Of a stretch of 64,000 nt of DNA, positions 55,176 to 63,940 are shown piece by piece. The DNA is from Bacteroidales bacterium. Its GTDB lineage: Bacteria; Bacteroidota; Bacteroidia; Bacteroidales; CG2-30-32-10. The number at the start of each line of letters is the position of its first letter. Position 1 is the stretch's first letter. The stretch lies in assembly GCA_035353855.1 (NCBI GenBank), contig DAOQAK010000002.1:58127-122126 (forward strand), given 5' to 3'. The notes under the pieces are model-generated. The model did no database searches, was not told where the DNA came from, and saw only the letters and a program-made list of their open reading frames with translations. The position numbers and the translations under genes were made by a program.

Positions 55176-56162
55176 TTATTTTTTAATTACATTATCTAAA
55201 AGAATTGAAAATAATTCTTTTAATGAAATACCGTAGCTTTGAGCCTGTTTGGGAATAATGCTTGCAGTGCTTAATCCGGGAATGGTATTTACTTCAAGAA
55301 AATAAGGAATATTATTTTTTATGATAAAATCAAAACGGGCAACACCTCTGCAATTATATTTTTTAAAAAGATTTAATGATATTTCTTTACACTTTTTATG
55401 TATTTCTTCGGGAACACGTGCAGGAGTTATTTCATCAGTAAGACCGGGTTCGTATTTAGCGATATAATCAAAAAATTCTCTTTTAGGTACGATTTCGGTT
55501 AATGGCAAAGCAATTAGTTCATTTCCTTTCTGAAGTATACCACAAGTAACTTCTATTCCTTCAATGAATTCTTCTATCTGAACTTCTGTATCTTCTTTAA
55601 ATGCAGTTTTTATGGCTTCTTCCAATTCTTCTTTTACCTTAACTTTGGTAACGCCAATGCTCGAGCCACCATTATTGGGCTTTACAAAACAGGGAAGCCC
55701 TGTGGTTTTCAGAATATCATTGATATCATATTTTTCTCCTAACCTTATTAATTCTGATTTTGCTATGGTAACTCCGTATTGATCAGCTAAAGCATGACTA
55801 AAATGTTTACTAAAAGTAACAGCCGATGAAATGACTCCTGAAAAAGTGTATGGAATGCCCATCATATCAAAGTATCCCTGGAGTTTGCCATCTTCACCGG
55901 GAGTTCCATGAATGGCAATAAATACTGCATCGAAAAGAATTTTATTACCGTTATCATAAACAGAAAAATCATTTTTATCCACGGCGCTCATGGTGTTGTC
56001 ATCAGCTATGTATGTCCAGTTCTTCCCTGATAACAGTATAGTATAAACATTATATTTTTCTCTTTCAATGTTTTCTTTGATAATGGTAGCGCTTTTCAGA
56101 GAAATAACAGATTCGCCGGAATCTCCGCCGGTTATAAGTGCAATATTCTTTTTTGATGACAT
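55176..56162 (-). CDS. ddl: D-alanine-D-alanine ligase
   Basis: This ATP-grasp ligase makes the D-Ala-D-Ala dipeptide of peptidoglycan. I use the ATG at 56162 (MSSKKNIALITGGDSGES; 328 residues); the frame reaches a TTG at 56183. Motifs include ALITGGDSGESVISLKSA, FIAIHGTPGEDGKLQGYFD, PYTFSGVISSAVTFSK, VKPNNGGSSIGVTKV and ARFDFIIKNNIPYFLEVNTI followed by PGLSTASIIP. It is divergent from the PASTA gene. TATATTTG at 56220-56213 is a possible -7 box. Confidence 0.94.
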   Translation of the reverse strand: MSSKKNIALITGGDSGESVISLKSATIIKENIEREKYNVYTILLSGKNWTYIADDNTMSAVDKNDFSVYDNGNKILFDAVFIAIHGTPGEDGKLQGYFDMMGIPYTFSGVISSAVTFSKHFSHALADQYGVTIAKSELIRLGEKYDINDILKTTGLPCFVKPNNGGSSIGVTKVKVKEELEEAIKTAFKEDTEVQIEEFIEGIEVTCGILQKGNELIALPLTEIVPKREFFDYIAKYEPGLTDEITPARVPEEIHKKCKEISLNLFKKYNCRGVARFDFIIKNNIPYFLEVNTIPGLSTASIIPKQAQSYGISLKELFSILLDNVIKK

Positions 56163-56331
56163 AGAATTTTTCCTTTTCAACAATTTATATTATTCAATTT
56201 CCCTACAGACTGCAAATATATGCATATTTGATAAGTTAAAATTTTTCTGTTTAAGTATAATAATAACAACAGAAGGTTAATAATTCATTTTTCGTGTTGT
56301 TGTTGTATGTATCAATCTTGATATTAATTTT

Positions 56332-56339
56332 TATCTTTG
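56332..56339 (+). promoter_or_regulatory. Possible -7 element for the PASTA-protein operon
   Basis: TATCTTTG is an exact TAnnTTTG match 63 bases before the ATG at 56403. No well-spaced -33 TTG is evident. Confidence 0.35.
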
Positions 56340-56402
56340 CCTTGTAACAATAAATAAAGATTTTTATTGTTTAATGAATTTATTGTTTCAAAAAAATACA
56401 AA

Positions 56403-57221
56403 ATGGGACTGAAACAATTTCTTAAAAGCAAAGTATTTTTAAAACATTTGATTTTATCTGTAGCGGTAACCTTTATTCTTATATGGGTAATTACACTGCT
56501 GTTAGGTGGTATTACTCATCATGGCGAGGAAATTACTGTTCCTGATCTTACCGGATTAAAGACAGAAGAGATTGGAGAATATTTAAATGATAGAGGTTTG
56601 GATTACCTGATTATTGATTCCATTTATGATTCCAATGGGAAAAAAGGTACGGTTGCCAGCCAGGACCCGTTCCCCAATTCAAAAGTAAAAAGCGGAAGAG
56701 TGATTTATGTAACGGTAATTGCTATATTACCCGAACGTGTTGCAGTTCCAGACCTGAAAGACCTTACATTAAGACAATCGGTTGCTATTCTTGAAACCTA
56801 CGGACTTAAAACCGGGAAGCTCGAATATGTAAAAGATATAGCACGCAATGCTGTATTAAAGCAAAAGTATAATGGCGAACCCATTGAACCCGGAAGACAA
56901 ATTGAAAAAGGTTCATCTATTGATCTTGTAGTGGGAAGGGGAGAGGAAAATGAAAAAACATCAATTCCTTTTCTTATTGGAAAAACACGTAATGAAGCAA
57001 TAAGGTTGATTACTGAAAACGGTTTGAATTTAGGTGATGAAGATTTTGAAGATGGCGCCGACACAGCAAATGCTAAGGTATATAAACAAAGTCCTTTTTA
57101 TACTAAAAAAGAATCGGTAAGCCTTGGAAGTACCGTTAATCTTAGATATAAATCAAGTAAAAAATTTGATTTTAAAGCATATCTTAAAAAAATTAAAAGT
57201 GATACAATTGACAATGAATAA
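56403..57221 (+). CDS. Membrane-anchored PASTA-domain protein
   Basis: This protein has about 272 residues from the ATG at 56403; the frame reaches a TTG at 56367. A short cytoplasmic part (MGLKQFLKSKVFLKHLI) leads to one membrane helix (about 17-38). Three PASTA repeats follow, each with a VPDLTG/VPDLKD/IPFLIG-type start and an ending like VASQDPFPNSKVKSG. PASTA domains bind peptidoglycan or muropeptides. No kinase or penicillin-binding domain is attached, which is the normal form in Bacteroidota next to ddl and rluD. It overlaps the next gene by 8 bases. Confidence 0.9.
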   Translation: MGLKQFLKSKVFLKHLILSVAVTFILIWVITLLLGGITHHGEEITVPDLTGLKTEEIGEYLNDRGLDYLIIDSIYDSNGKKGTVASQDPFPNSKVKSGRVIYVTVIAILPERVAVPDLKDLTLRQSVAILETYGLKTGKLEYVKDIARNAVLKQKYNGEPIEPGRQIEKGSSIDLVVGRGEENEKTSIPFLIGKTRNEAIRLITENGLNLGDEDFEDGADTANAKVYKQSPFYTKKESVSLGSTVNLRYKSSKKFDFKAYLKKIKSDTIDNE

Positions 57222-59139
57222 AAAAATTATTCATATACTGATAGTATTATTATTTCCGGTACTTATAAATGCACAGGAAATAGTAACAGGATTATATACA
57301 AACCCTGTTTTAAAAGATATGAAAACAATTCATGCTGAGAGAAAATTTTCAGGAATGCTGAAGCTCCCATTTTTTGATGATTTTTCAACAGTTAGTGTTT
57401 TTCCTGATGATACTTTGTGGACAGACAAATATGTTTTTATCAATTCTTCGTATTGTAAAAATCCACCCACTTATGGTGTTGCTACTTTCGACGCGTTAAA
57501 CGATTCCGGTGCGCTATATACTAACGCTACAGCTTATAGTTTTATAGCCGATTCGCTTACTTCAAATTTTATTAAGCTCGATTCAATTTATGGAATTGAT
57601 ACGGTTGCTTTAACTATTGGCGATTCCGTATATCTTAGTTTTTTATATCAACCGCAGGGAATTAGCAATGCTCCCGAAACCGAGGATTCACTGGTCCTTG
57701 AATTTTATGCTCCGCTAACAGGAGAATGGAAACATGTGTGGAGTTCAGAAGGAAGCACGATGGCACAGTTTTATGCAAAACATGGAAAATGGTTTCAGCA
57801 GGTAATGATTCCTATTACCGATAGTGCAACATATTTTCATAAAGGATTCCGTTTTCGTTTTTATAATTATGCAAGCCTTGCCAATAACAGCATGCCAAGC
57901 TGGGCAGGTAATGTTGACCAATGGAATTTAGATTATATCTATCTTGATAAAGATCGTAGTATTGCAGATACTGCTTATAGAGATATTGCTTTTGTTGAGC
58001 CTGCACCAAGTGCGCTGAAAAATTATTATTCCATGCCATGGTCGCAATATTGCGATAATCCTGCAACTGAAATGAAAGATACGTTATACATGACAATTAC
58101 GAACCTTGATACAGTCGAATACAATTCAAGTTACAGGTTTGGTGTTTTTAATGAAAATGAAACCAATGTATACTCATACGATGGTGGTAGTTGGAATGTT
58201 TATCCGTATTCACAGGCAGGATACCAAAATTATCAACCTCATGCACGACCTCCTGTAGAATTTGATTATCCATGTAATTCCAGCGATAGCGCTTCATTCC
58301 GCATTGTTCATTTGATTAAGGAAGGCATGGTCGGCGATAATCACAGGCAAAACGATACAGTTGTATTCAATCAGAAATTTTATAATTATTATGCTTACGA
58401 TGATGGTACTCCTGAAGGAGGATATGGTTTAACCCCTGCAAATTCAATGCTTGCATACAAGTTTACCTTGAATCATCCGGATACGCTTAGAGCAATTGAT
58501 ATGTTTTTTAACCAGACGTATAATAATGCCAGTCAGCAATATTTTAATCTTACAATATGGAATGATGGTTCGGGAAGTCCAAAAGATATTATTTATCAGC
58601 AAACAAGTTTAAAGCCGCAGTTTGAGGATAGTCTTAATAAGTTTTACAGGTACGCTGTTAACGATGAAACATTAATACTTAGCGGAACCTTTTATGTAGG
58701 CTGGGTTCAGGTTACTGCCGATAATTTAAATTTAGGCTTTGATAAAAATAATGATGCGCATTCAAATATTTATTTTAATACCGGAAGCGGATGGATGAAC
58801 AGCATTTATTCCGGCGCTTTAATGATACATCCGGTACTTGGTAAAAAACTGCCTGTTTATGCAAACATATCTGAAATTGCTGAAAACACAGGAGAAATTA
58901 AAACATACCCCAATCCTTCGAGTGGTGAAAATATTACAATCTGTCTTCCAAATAAAATCAATAAGGATAATTCAGAATTTATAATTCATGTTTTTGATAT
59001 TCTTGGTAACGAAGTTTATAAATCACCTTTTTCAAAAAATATTGATATTTCAGATTTGCAAAATGGAATTTATCTGCTTTCGATAACTTCAAATAGTAGT
59101 AAAATCAAGTATTTTACAAAACTTTCAATTTTAAAATAA
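57214..59139 (+). CDS. Secreted protein with T9SS C-terminal sorting domain, unknown function
   Basis: This protein has about 641 residues from the ATG at 57214, where MNKKIIHILIVLLFPVLINA is a signal peptide; the longer frame from 57124 lies inside the PASTA gene. The body has beta-rich segments such as PFFDDFSTVSVFPDDTLWTD and YAYDDGTPEGGYGL, of unknown role. The last ~75 residues are a T9SS type-A domain: IKTYPNPSSGENITICLP, VFDILGNEVYKS, and NGIYLLSITS. It lies between the PASTA gene and rluD and shares their transcript, so it may be an envelope protein of broad importance. Confidence 0.85.
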   Translation: MNKKIIHILIVLLFPVLINAQEIVTGLYTNPVLKDMKTIHAERKFSGMLKLPFFDDFSTVSVFPDDTLWTDKYVFINSSYCKNPPTYGVATFDALNDSGALYTNATAYSFIADSLTSNFIKLDSIYGIDTVALTIGDSVYLSFLYQPQGISNAPETEDSLVLEFYAPLTGEWKHVWSSEGSTMAQFYAKHGKWFQQVMIPITDSATYFHKGFRFRFYNYASLANNSMPSWAGNVDQWNLDYIYLDKDRSIADTAYRDIAFVEPAPSALKNYYSMPWSQYCDNPATEMKDTLYMTITNLDTVEYNSSYRFGVFNENETNVYSYDGGSWNVYPYSQAGYQNYQPHARPPVEFDYPCNSSDSASFRIVHLIKEGMVGDNHRQNDTVVFNQKFYNYYAYDDGTPEGGYGLTPANSMLAYKFTLNHPDTLRAIDMFFNQTYNNASQQYFNLTIWNDGSGSPKDIIYQQTSLKPQFEDSLNKFYRYAVNDETLILSGTFYVGWVQVTADNLNLGFDKNNDAHSNIYFNTGSGWMNSIYSGALMIHPVLGKKLPVYANISEIAENTGEIKTYPNPSSGENITICLPNKINKDNSEFIIHVFDILGNEVYKSPFSKNIDISDLQNGIYLLSITSNSSKIKYFTKLSILK

Positions 59140-59149
59140 ATTTTTTATA

Positions 59150-60193
59150 ATGTCAGAAGAATTTGAAGTCCTCGACGAAGAGCAGGAAATGTATGAACAT
59201 TATCGCTTTGTAGTTGATAAAGGTCAGAGCCTGCTGAGGATTGATAAATACCTAATGAATCGCATTGAAGGAGTTTCACGAAGTAAAATTCAGGCAGCAG
59301 CAAATGCCGGAAATATTCTGGTGAATAAGAATTCAGTAAAGCCTAATTATAAAGTAAAACCTTGTGATATAATTTCTATCGTGCTGGCTCAGCCTCCGCG
59401 CGAAATAGAATTGATTCCACAGAATATTCCTATCAACATTGTTTATGAAGATGATGATATTATTATAATAAATAAAGAACCGGGAATGGTTGTTCACCCG
59501 GGTTATGGCAATTATACAGGAACATTGGTCAATGCATTGATTTATCATTTTCAGCAATCAGAAAAAAATAATGAAAACGTAAAACCATTTCTTGTTCATC
59601 GTATTGATAAAAATACCTCGGGAATAATTTTGGTTGCTAAAAATGAAATAGCACAGGCTAAGCTGGCAAAAGAATTTTTTGATCATACCATAAAAAGAAA
59701 ATATCATGCGCTGGTTTGGGGCGATTTTAAAGAGGAAGAGGGTACAATTACCGGGAATATTGCGCGTAGTTTGAAAGATAGAAAAATTATGGCTGTTTTC
59801 CAGGATGAAGAAATTGGCAGATCGGCAATAACACATTACAGGGTACTTGAGCGTTTTGGTTATATCACTTTAATTGAATGCCAGCTGGAAACAGGTCGTA
59901 CTCACCAGATACGGGTACACATGAAATATGCGGGACATCCGCTTTTTAATGATGAAACTTATGGCGGGGACTATATTTTAAAAGGAACGACTTTTTCAAA
60001 ATATAAACAGTTTATAGAAAATTGTTTTAATATCCTTCCGCGACAGGCGCTGCATGCAAAATCGCTCGGGTTTAAACATCCTGCAACAGGAGAAGAAATA
60101 TTCTTTGATTCCGATTTACCGCACGATATGCAGGCTGTTATTGTGAAATGGAGAAAATATATTTCAGATAAAAAAAATGAATTTGAAGAATAA
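59150..60193 (+). CDS. rluD: RluA/RluD-family 23S rRNA pseudouridine synthase
   Basis: This 347-residue protein has an S4-like RNA-binding domain at about 20-90 (LLRIDKYLMNRIEGVSRSKI). The catalytic domain has INKEPGMVVHPGYGNYTGTL and VHRIDKNTSGIILVAKN with the catalytic Asp, and LETGRTHQIRVHMKYAGHPL. It isomerises uridines in 23S rRNA. It ends the ddl-side plus-strand operon; a strong bidirectional terminator follows at once. Confidence 0.94.
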   Translation: MSEEFEVLDEEQEMYEHYRFVVDKGQSLLRIDKYLMNRIEGVSRSKIQAAANAGNILVNKNSVKPNYKVKPCDIISIVLAQPPREIELIPQNIPINIVYEDDDIIIINKEPGMVVHPGYGNYTGTLVNALIYHFQQSEKNNENVKPFLVHRIDKNTSGIILVAKNEIAQAKLAKEFFDHTIKRKYHALVWGDFKEEEGTITGNIARSLKDRKIMAVFQDEEIGRSAITHYRVLERFGYITLIECQLETGRTHQIRVHMKYAGHPLFNDETYGGDYILKGTTFSKYKQFIENCFNILPRQALHAKSLGFKHPATGEEIFFDSDLPHDMQAVIVKWRKYISDKKNEFEE

Positions 60194-60241
60194 AAAAAGT
60201 CCCGAAATCCCGATATCTATAGGGATTTCGGGACTTTTTTT
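60192..60241. terminator. Bidirectional rho-independent terminator between rluD and the M43 protease
   Basis: A perfect 20-bp stem, A-run plus GTCCCGAAATCCC (60192-60211) with GGGATTTCGGGAC plus T-run (60222-60241), has a 10-base loop GATATCTATA. The A and T tracts let it work in both directions, for rluD (+) and for the convergent protease gene (-). Confidence 0.95.
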
Positions 60242-60246
60242 ATTAG

Positions 60247-61533
60247 TTATTTAAGTAATGATATCCTTCGGATTACATTACCTTCCGTTGTTTGAATGTT
60301 TACAATATATATTCCTGAATTTTCGCTTGAAATATTAATGGTCATTTTATCAGTTGTTCCGTCATAAGTAATACTTTTAATATGTTCACCAATCATATTG
60401 TAAACATCAATGTTTACATCCGTTTTTTCATATCCTGAAAAATCAATGGTAAATTCGTTATTGGTAGGATTAGGAAATAATTTAATTTCTTTATCATTAA
60501 TAATGTCATTAACAGCTGCATTAGAACATAAGCTATAAGTTGAATTTGCAGTTCCAAGGTTTTTTAAAGGTCCGGTTGCAAAACACGCTTGTATCCTTGC
60601 TTTCTGGTTAGGTGTAAAATTATGATAACAGGCATCTTCGGTATAGTCCATAAAATTCATGTACATAAACCCCGGGCTTGTAGTAGCACAAGCATCAGTT
60701 AAAACGCCTGTTGGACAGTCATAATTCTCACTAGCTTGATTTGGGGTGTCGTTGCAATAATCAGAACCACTGCAACCCGATTCGTCGCCCCAAATATGGT
60801 AAAGGTTAAAACAATGTCCGATTTCATGAGTTGTTGTGCCGCCTTTATTGTATGGAGCAGATGCACCGGTTTTCCCAAAATATTGATAATGGATTACAAC
60901 CCCATAAGTGTTGCTTAATCCAGTAACAGGAAATTCAGCATAACCACAAAGCCCACCACCAAGAACACAAACCCAGATATTCATATATTTATTAGGGTTC
61001 CATTGGTCGGCTCCTCCATTAGATGAATATTTTACCATATCATCGTAAGTCCATGATGTAACAGTTGTTTGTTTATATTCAACACCCGTGGTCGGGCTTC
61101 CATTAGGATCCTTGGTAGCAAGGCAGAATTGTAATTCTGTATTTGCTTTTAGAGATGAAGCAAATGCACCCATATTCCCGTTTGTGTTAAGTCCGGCATA
61201 ATCAATATTTAGGATGTCTATCTGTTCCTGTACCCGCGTAAGAGAAATAGCCTGGGCTGTAGTTTTATAAACAACATGAACAACTACAGGAATTGTTACA
61301 ACTGTTTTTTGTTCATAATTAGGATTGTTTTTTATCCATTCCTGTGTCTGTTCTTCCAGCTGCTGAAGTTTGTGTGTATAGCCAGGGTCTAATGCTTCCA
61401 ATGCTTTCCGGTGTTCCATGGTAGCACAATGTCTTTTGGGGATTACAGCATTGTTATCATCTACGGTATTTTGAGCATTTGTAAATGAAGCGGATATCAA
61501 CACTGATCCGATAATAAGTAATAGTTTTTTCAT
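60247..61533 (-). CDS. M43-type zinc metalloprotease (cytophagalysin-like) with T9SS sorting domain
   Basis: This 428-residue secreted protease has a signal peptide MKKLLLIIGSVLISASFTNA followed by a propeptide-like region. The zinc site THEIGHCFNLYHIWG (HExxHxxxxxH at 236-246) and the Met-turn MNFMDYTEDACY identify the pappalysin/cytophagalysin (M43B) family; several Cys lie between them. The C-terminal T9SS domain has LFPNPTNNEFTIDF, VYNMIGEHIKSI, and GIYIVNIQTTEGN followed by SLLK. The protein would be exported and anchored or released at the cell surface. Catalytic residues are intact. Confidence 0.94.
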   Translation of the reverse strand: MKKLLLIIGSVLISASFTNAQNTVDDNNAVIPKRHCATMEHRKALEALDPGYTHKLQQLEEQTQEWIKNNPNYEQKTVVTIPVVVHVVYKTTAQAISLTRVQEQIDILNIDYAGLNTNGNMGAFASSLKANTELQFCLATKDPNGSPTTGVEYKQTTVTSWTYDDMVKYSSNGGADQWNPNKYMNIWVCVLGGGLCGYAEFPVTGLSNTYGVVIHYQYFGKTGASAPYNKGGTTTHEIGHCFNLYHIWGDESGCSGSDYCNDTPNQASENYDCPTGVLTDACATTSPGFMYMNFMDYTEDACYHNFTPNQKARIQACFATGPLKNLGTANSTYSLCSNAAVNDIINDKEIKLFPNPTNNEFTIDFSGYEKTDVNIDVYNMIGEHIKSITYDGTTDKMTINISSENSGIYIVNIQTTEGNVIRRISLLK

Positions 61534-61980
61534 AGGCTTTTAAATTGATTTATTAATGTTGATTTATTGAATCTGTTATTAAGGGGTTGAGTTGTTATAA
61601 AAAGGTTTAATATAAATAAAAAAATAGATAAGATACTAATGTTAAGTTAAGTCAAATATATCACAGAATGGCATATTGAGTTTATCGAAATGTGAACATT
61701 CTGTATGCGGTTTATCCTTCGATTTATACCGATACGTAACAGGTCGCCGCGGCGACTGCAAAAATAATTTTTCAACAAGCGTTACTATCGGCATAACTCG
61801 TTCTAATAATTTTTTCAAAATGGATAAGAACGAGTATACTCAGGATTATCGCCATTTCAAAATAAACTTAACACTACAAATATATCCTTTTAAAGGATTT
61901 TAAGCAAATCCTTTATCTTATTTGTTGATACTTTTTTTTCATTTATTCAGGAGAATTTTCTTATAGGGTGATTCAGGAGC
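61534..61980. other. Gene-free stretch with nested inverted repeats (structured element)
   Basis: Four inverted repeats lie within 175 bases. ACAGAATG/CATTCTGT is at 61663-61670 and 61697-61704. A long arm TTATACCGATACGTAAC (61724-61740) pairs with GTTACTATCGGCATAA (61781-61796), with one mismatch and one bulge. Inside it is GTCGCCGCGGCGAC (61743-61756). ACTCGTTCT/AGAACGAGT is at 61796-61804 and 61827-61835. ATCCTTT-T-AAAGGAT follows at 61884-61898. The GC-rich palindrome stands out from AT-rich surroundings. It may be a non-coding RNA, a recombination site, or a remnant; no family was recognised. Confidence 0.6.
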
Positions 61981-63090
61981 TTATTTAATTGGATTATAAA
62001 GCGAATCTCTTTCAACAGGGATTTTTTTTGCATCAGAAATTATTTTTATCATTTCATCTTTAGTAAGCGTAGGATTTTTATCTTCAACACCGGCCATAGA
62101 ATAAATTTTTGTTGAATCTTCAATAGTTCCGTCAATATCATCGACTCCAAATGACAGGGATAATTGTGTAGTTGCTTTGCCTATCATGGGCCAATAAGCT
62201 TTTAGGTGAGGAAAATTATCAAGAAATATCCTGCAAACCGCGTAATTCCTGAGGTCTTCGGTTACTGAGATTTCTTGTGGTAAATTCAGTTTATTATTTT
62301 TATTGCGATATTTTAAAGGAATAAAAGCATTAAATAAATTTGTTTTATCTTGTAATTCGCGAAGCTTATCAAGATGAGCGATACGATGAGAATAATTTTC
62401 TATATGTCCGTAAAGCATAGTGGCATTAGAAGGTATGCCACAATTGTGGGCAGCTTCATGAATTTTAAGCCATGTAGTTCCGGCTGATTTATTTTCACAA
62501 ATTTGGTTTCGGATCTCTTCTGAGAATATTTCAGCACCACCTCCGGGAATAGAATTCAAGCCTGATTTTTTTAAAATCTCAAAACCTTCTATATATGTTT
62601 TTCCTGATTTTGAAAACATGTAATCGAGTTCAATAGCTGTAAAGGCTTTGATATGAATATTGGGAGCAATTTCCCTAATTTTAGAAATAAGATTACTGTA
62701 ATAGTCCAGGTCTTTATCAGGATGAACGCCGCCAACAATATGTATTTCGGAAATTTTTTTACTTAATGCTGATTTTATTTTTTGTAATATTTCCACTATT
62801 GACATTTCCCAACTTCCTGGTTCACCTGCCTTTCGTGAGTATGAGCAAAACCTGCAATTATAAATGCAGATGTTTGTTGGTTCAATGTGGATATTTTTTA
62901 TGAAGTATGTGTTGTCTCCATTTTTCTTCTTTCTTATAAAATCTGCGAGCAAACCTAAAAATCCCAAATCTGCTTTTTCATAAAGTAATAAACCTTCTTC
63001 AGTATTGATTCTTTGTGAAGAAAAAACTTTATCAGCAATAATTTTTAATTGATTATCGTGGAGAGAATTATTTATAACGGCTAAATTCAT
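61981..63090 (-). CDS. mqnE: Aminodeoxyfutalosine synthase (radical SAM)
   Basis: This 369-residue enzyme of the futalosine route to menaquinone has the radical SAM motif CIYNCRFC, preceded by IHIEPTN. SIPGGGAEIFSEEIRNQIC, SNATMLYGHIENYSHRIAHL, NAFIPLKYRNKNNKLNLP, FLDNFPHLKAYWPMIGK and SFGVDDIDGT follow the MqnE pattern closely and separate it from MqnC and CofH. It implies that quinone synthesis here uses the futalosine route. A terminator and a -7-like TATTTTTG (63111-63104) lie just upstream. Confidence 0.92.
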   Translation of the reverse strand: MNLAVINNSLHDNQLKIIADKVFSSQRINTEEGLLLYEKADLGFLGLLADFIRKKKNGDNTYFIKNIHIEPTNICIYNCRFCSYSRKAGEPGSWEMSIVEILQKIKSALSKKISEIHIVGGVHPDKDLDYYSNLISKIREIAPNIHIKAFTAIELDYMFSKSGKTYIEGFEILKKSGLNSIPGGGAEIFSEEIRNQICENKSAGTTWLKIHEAAHNCGIPSNATMLYGHIENYSHRIAHLDKLRELQDKTNLFNAFIPLKYRNKNNKLNLPQEISVTEDLRNYAVCRIFLDNFPHLKAYWPMIGKATTQLSLSFGVDDIDGTIEDSTKIYSMAGVEDKNPTLTKDEMIKIISDAKKIPVERDSLYNPIK

Positions 63091-63114
63091 TAAAATATTT
63101 TTACAAAAATAAAA

Positions 63115-63138
63115 AACGTCCTGAATTTTCAGGACGTT
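63115..63138 (-). terminator. Terminator of the T9SS gene at 63161
   Basis: The inverted repeat AACGTCCTGAA-TT-TTCAGGACGTT is followed on the minus strand by a T-run. It lies 23 bases past the stop codon of the minus-strand T9SS gene and just upstream of mqnE, so it separates the two. Confidence 0.9.
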
Positions 63139-63160
63139 TTTTATTTTAAGTATTATTAAG

Positions 63161-63940
63161 TTACTTTATTAAAGATAATTTTTTAATAACATTACCTGCA
63201 GGAGTTTTAATATTTATGATATATACGCCTGTTTCTTCATTTGACATGTCGATATTAACTCTATCAGTCGTACCTTCTGATTTAATAGTCTTTACAAGCT
63301 TACCAATCATATTATATACTTCAATTGTAGCTTCGGTATTTTGATAAGCTGAAAAGTCAACAGTAAATAAACTATTAGTTGGGTTAGGATACATCATAAC
63401 ATTGTGATCATTTACGATATTTTCATTTATACCTACGGCAGTTTGTGCACATATAACAGGGAAAATTGCCATGTCTAAATTAGCACCAACAAACCAATCA
63501 TAGGAATACCATGTAGAACTGTTATATTGGAACCATCCTAAACTATCACCGCTTTTACCACTGCATTTATTATTAATAGTCATTACTGAAAGTTCATCGG
63601 TATTATAAGTAAATGATAAAGGTAAATCTAAAGTTACAAAGAATTTACTTGTTGTTGCAATAGGTGTAGTGAAATGATAAACATTGGTATTTACAAAACC
63701 GGTAGTCAAAGTACTTTTAAGTTTTGCAGTACTTGTTCCAAGCAGTATACCGGGTTTATTATCGGTGCCAACACTATAAATACTGGCAGTAGTACTTTGT
63801 GTGGTTCCTTTTAAAACAGCTAACTGAACAATAACATCTGATACCGTACTATTTGCAACTCCGTCATATCTTTGTGCAAGACGGGCTAAATCATTTTTTG
63901 AGGTGCTGCGTATAAAGGATAAAAAGCTATATGGAAACAA
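63161..63940 (-). pseudogene. T9SS-sorted secreted protein, N-terminus cut off by an insertion sequence
   Basis: The visible C-terminal part begins with natural sequence near NDLARLAQRYDGVANSTVSD (about residue 16 of the open frame). A beta-rich domain with SIYSVGTDNKPGILLGT and FFVTLDLPLSF follows, resembling T9SS-secreted proteins that carry such an appended domain. The end is a T9SS type-A domain: MYPNPTNSLFTVDF, VYNMIGKLVKTI and GVYIINIKTPAGN. The frame above about 63900 reads into a transposase gene on the other strand and meets a stop at 63974-63976. No signal peptide is present, so the gene is probably split by an IS whose far side lies beyond the window. Confidence 0.75.

Noticed and set aside
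61724..61796. Integron attC site
   Set aside because: The folded arm is suggestive but the conserved core does not match GTTRRRY and no integrase is visible; kept only as one hypothesis.
61676..61903. 75-residue open frame between mqnE and the protease gene
   Set aside because: It covers the nested inverted repeats, has a Cys/Arg-rich sequence without family likeness, and its composition follows the DNA structure instead of coding use.
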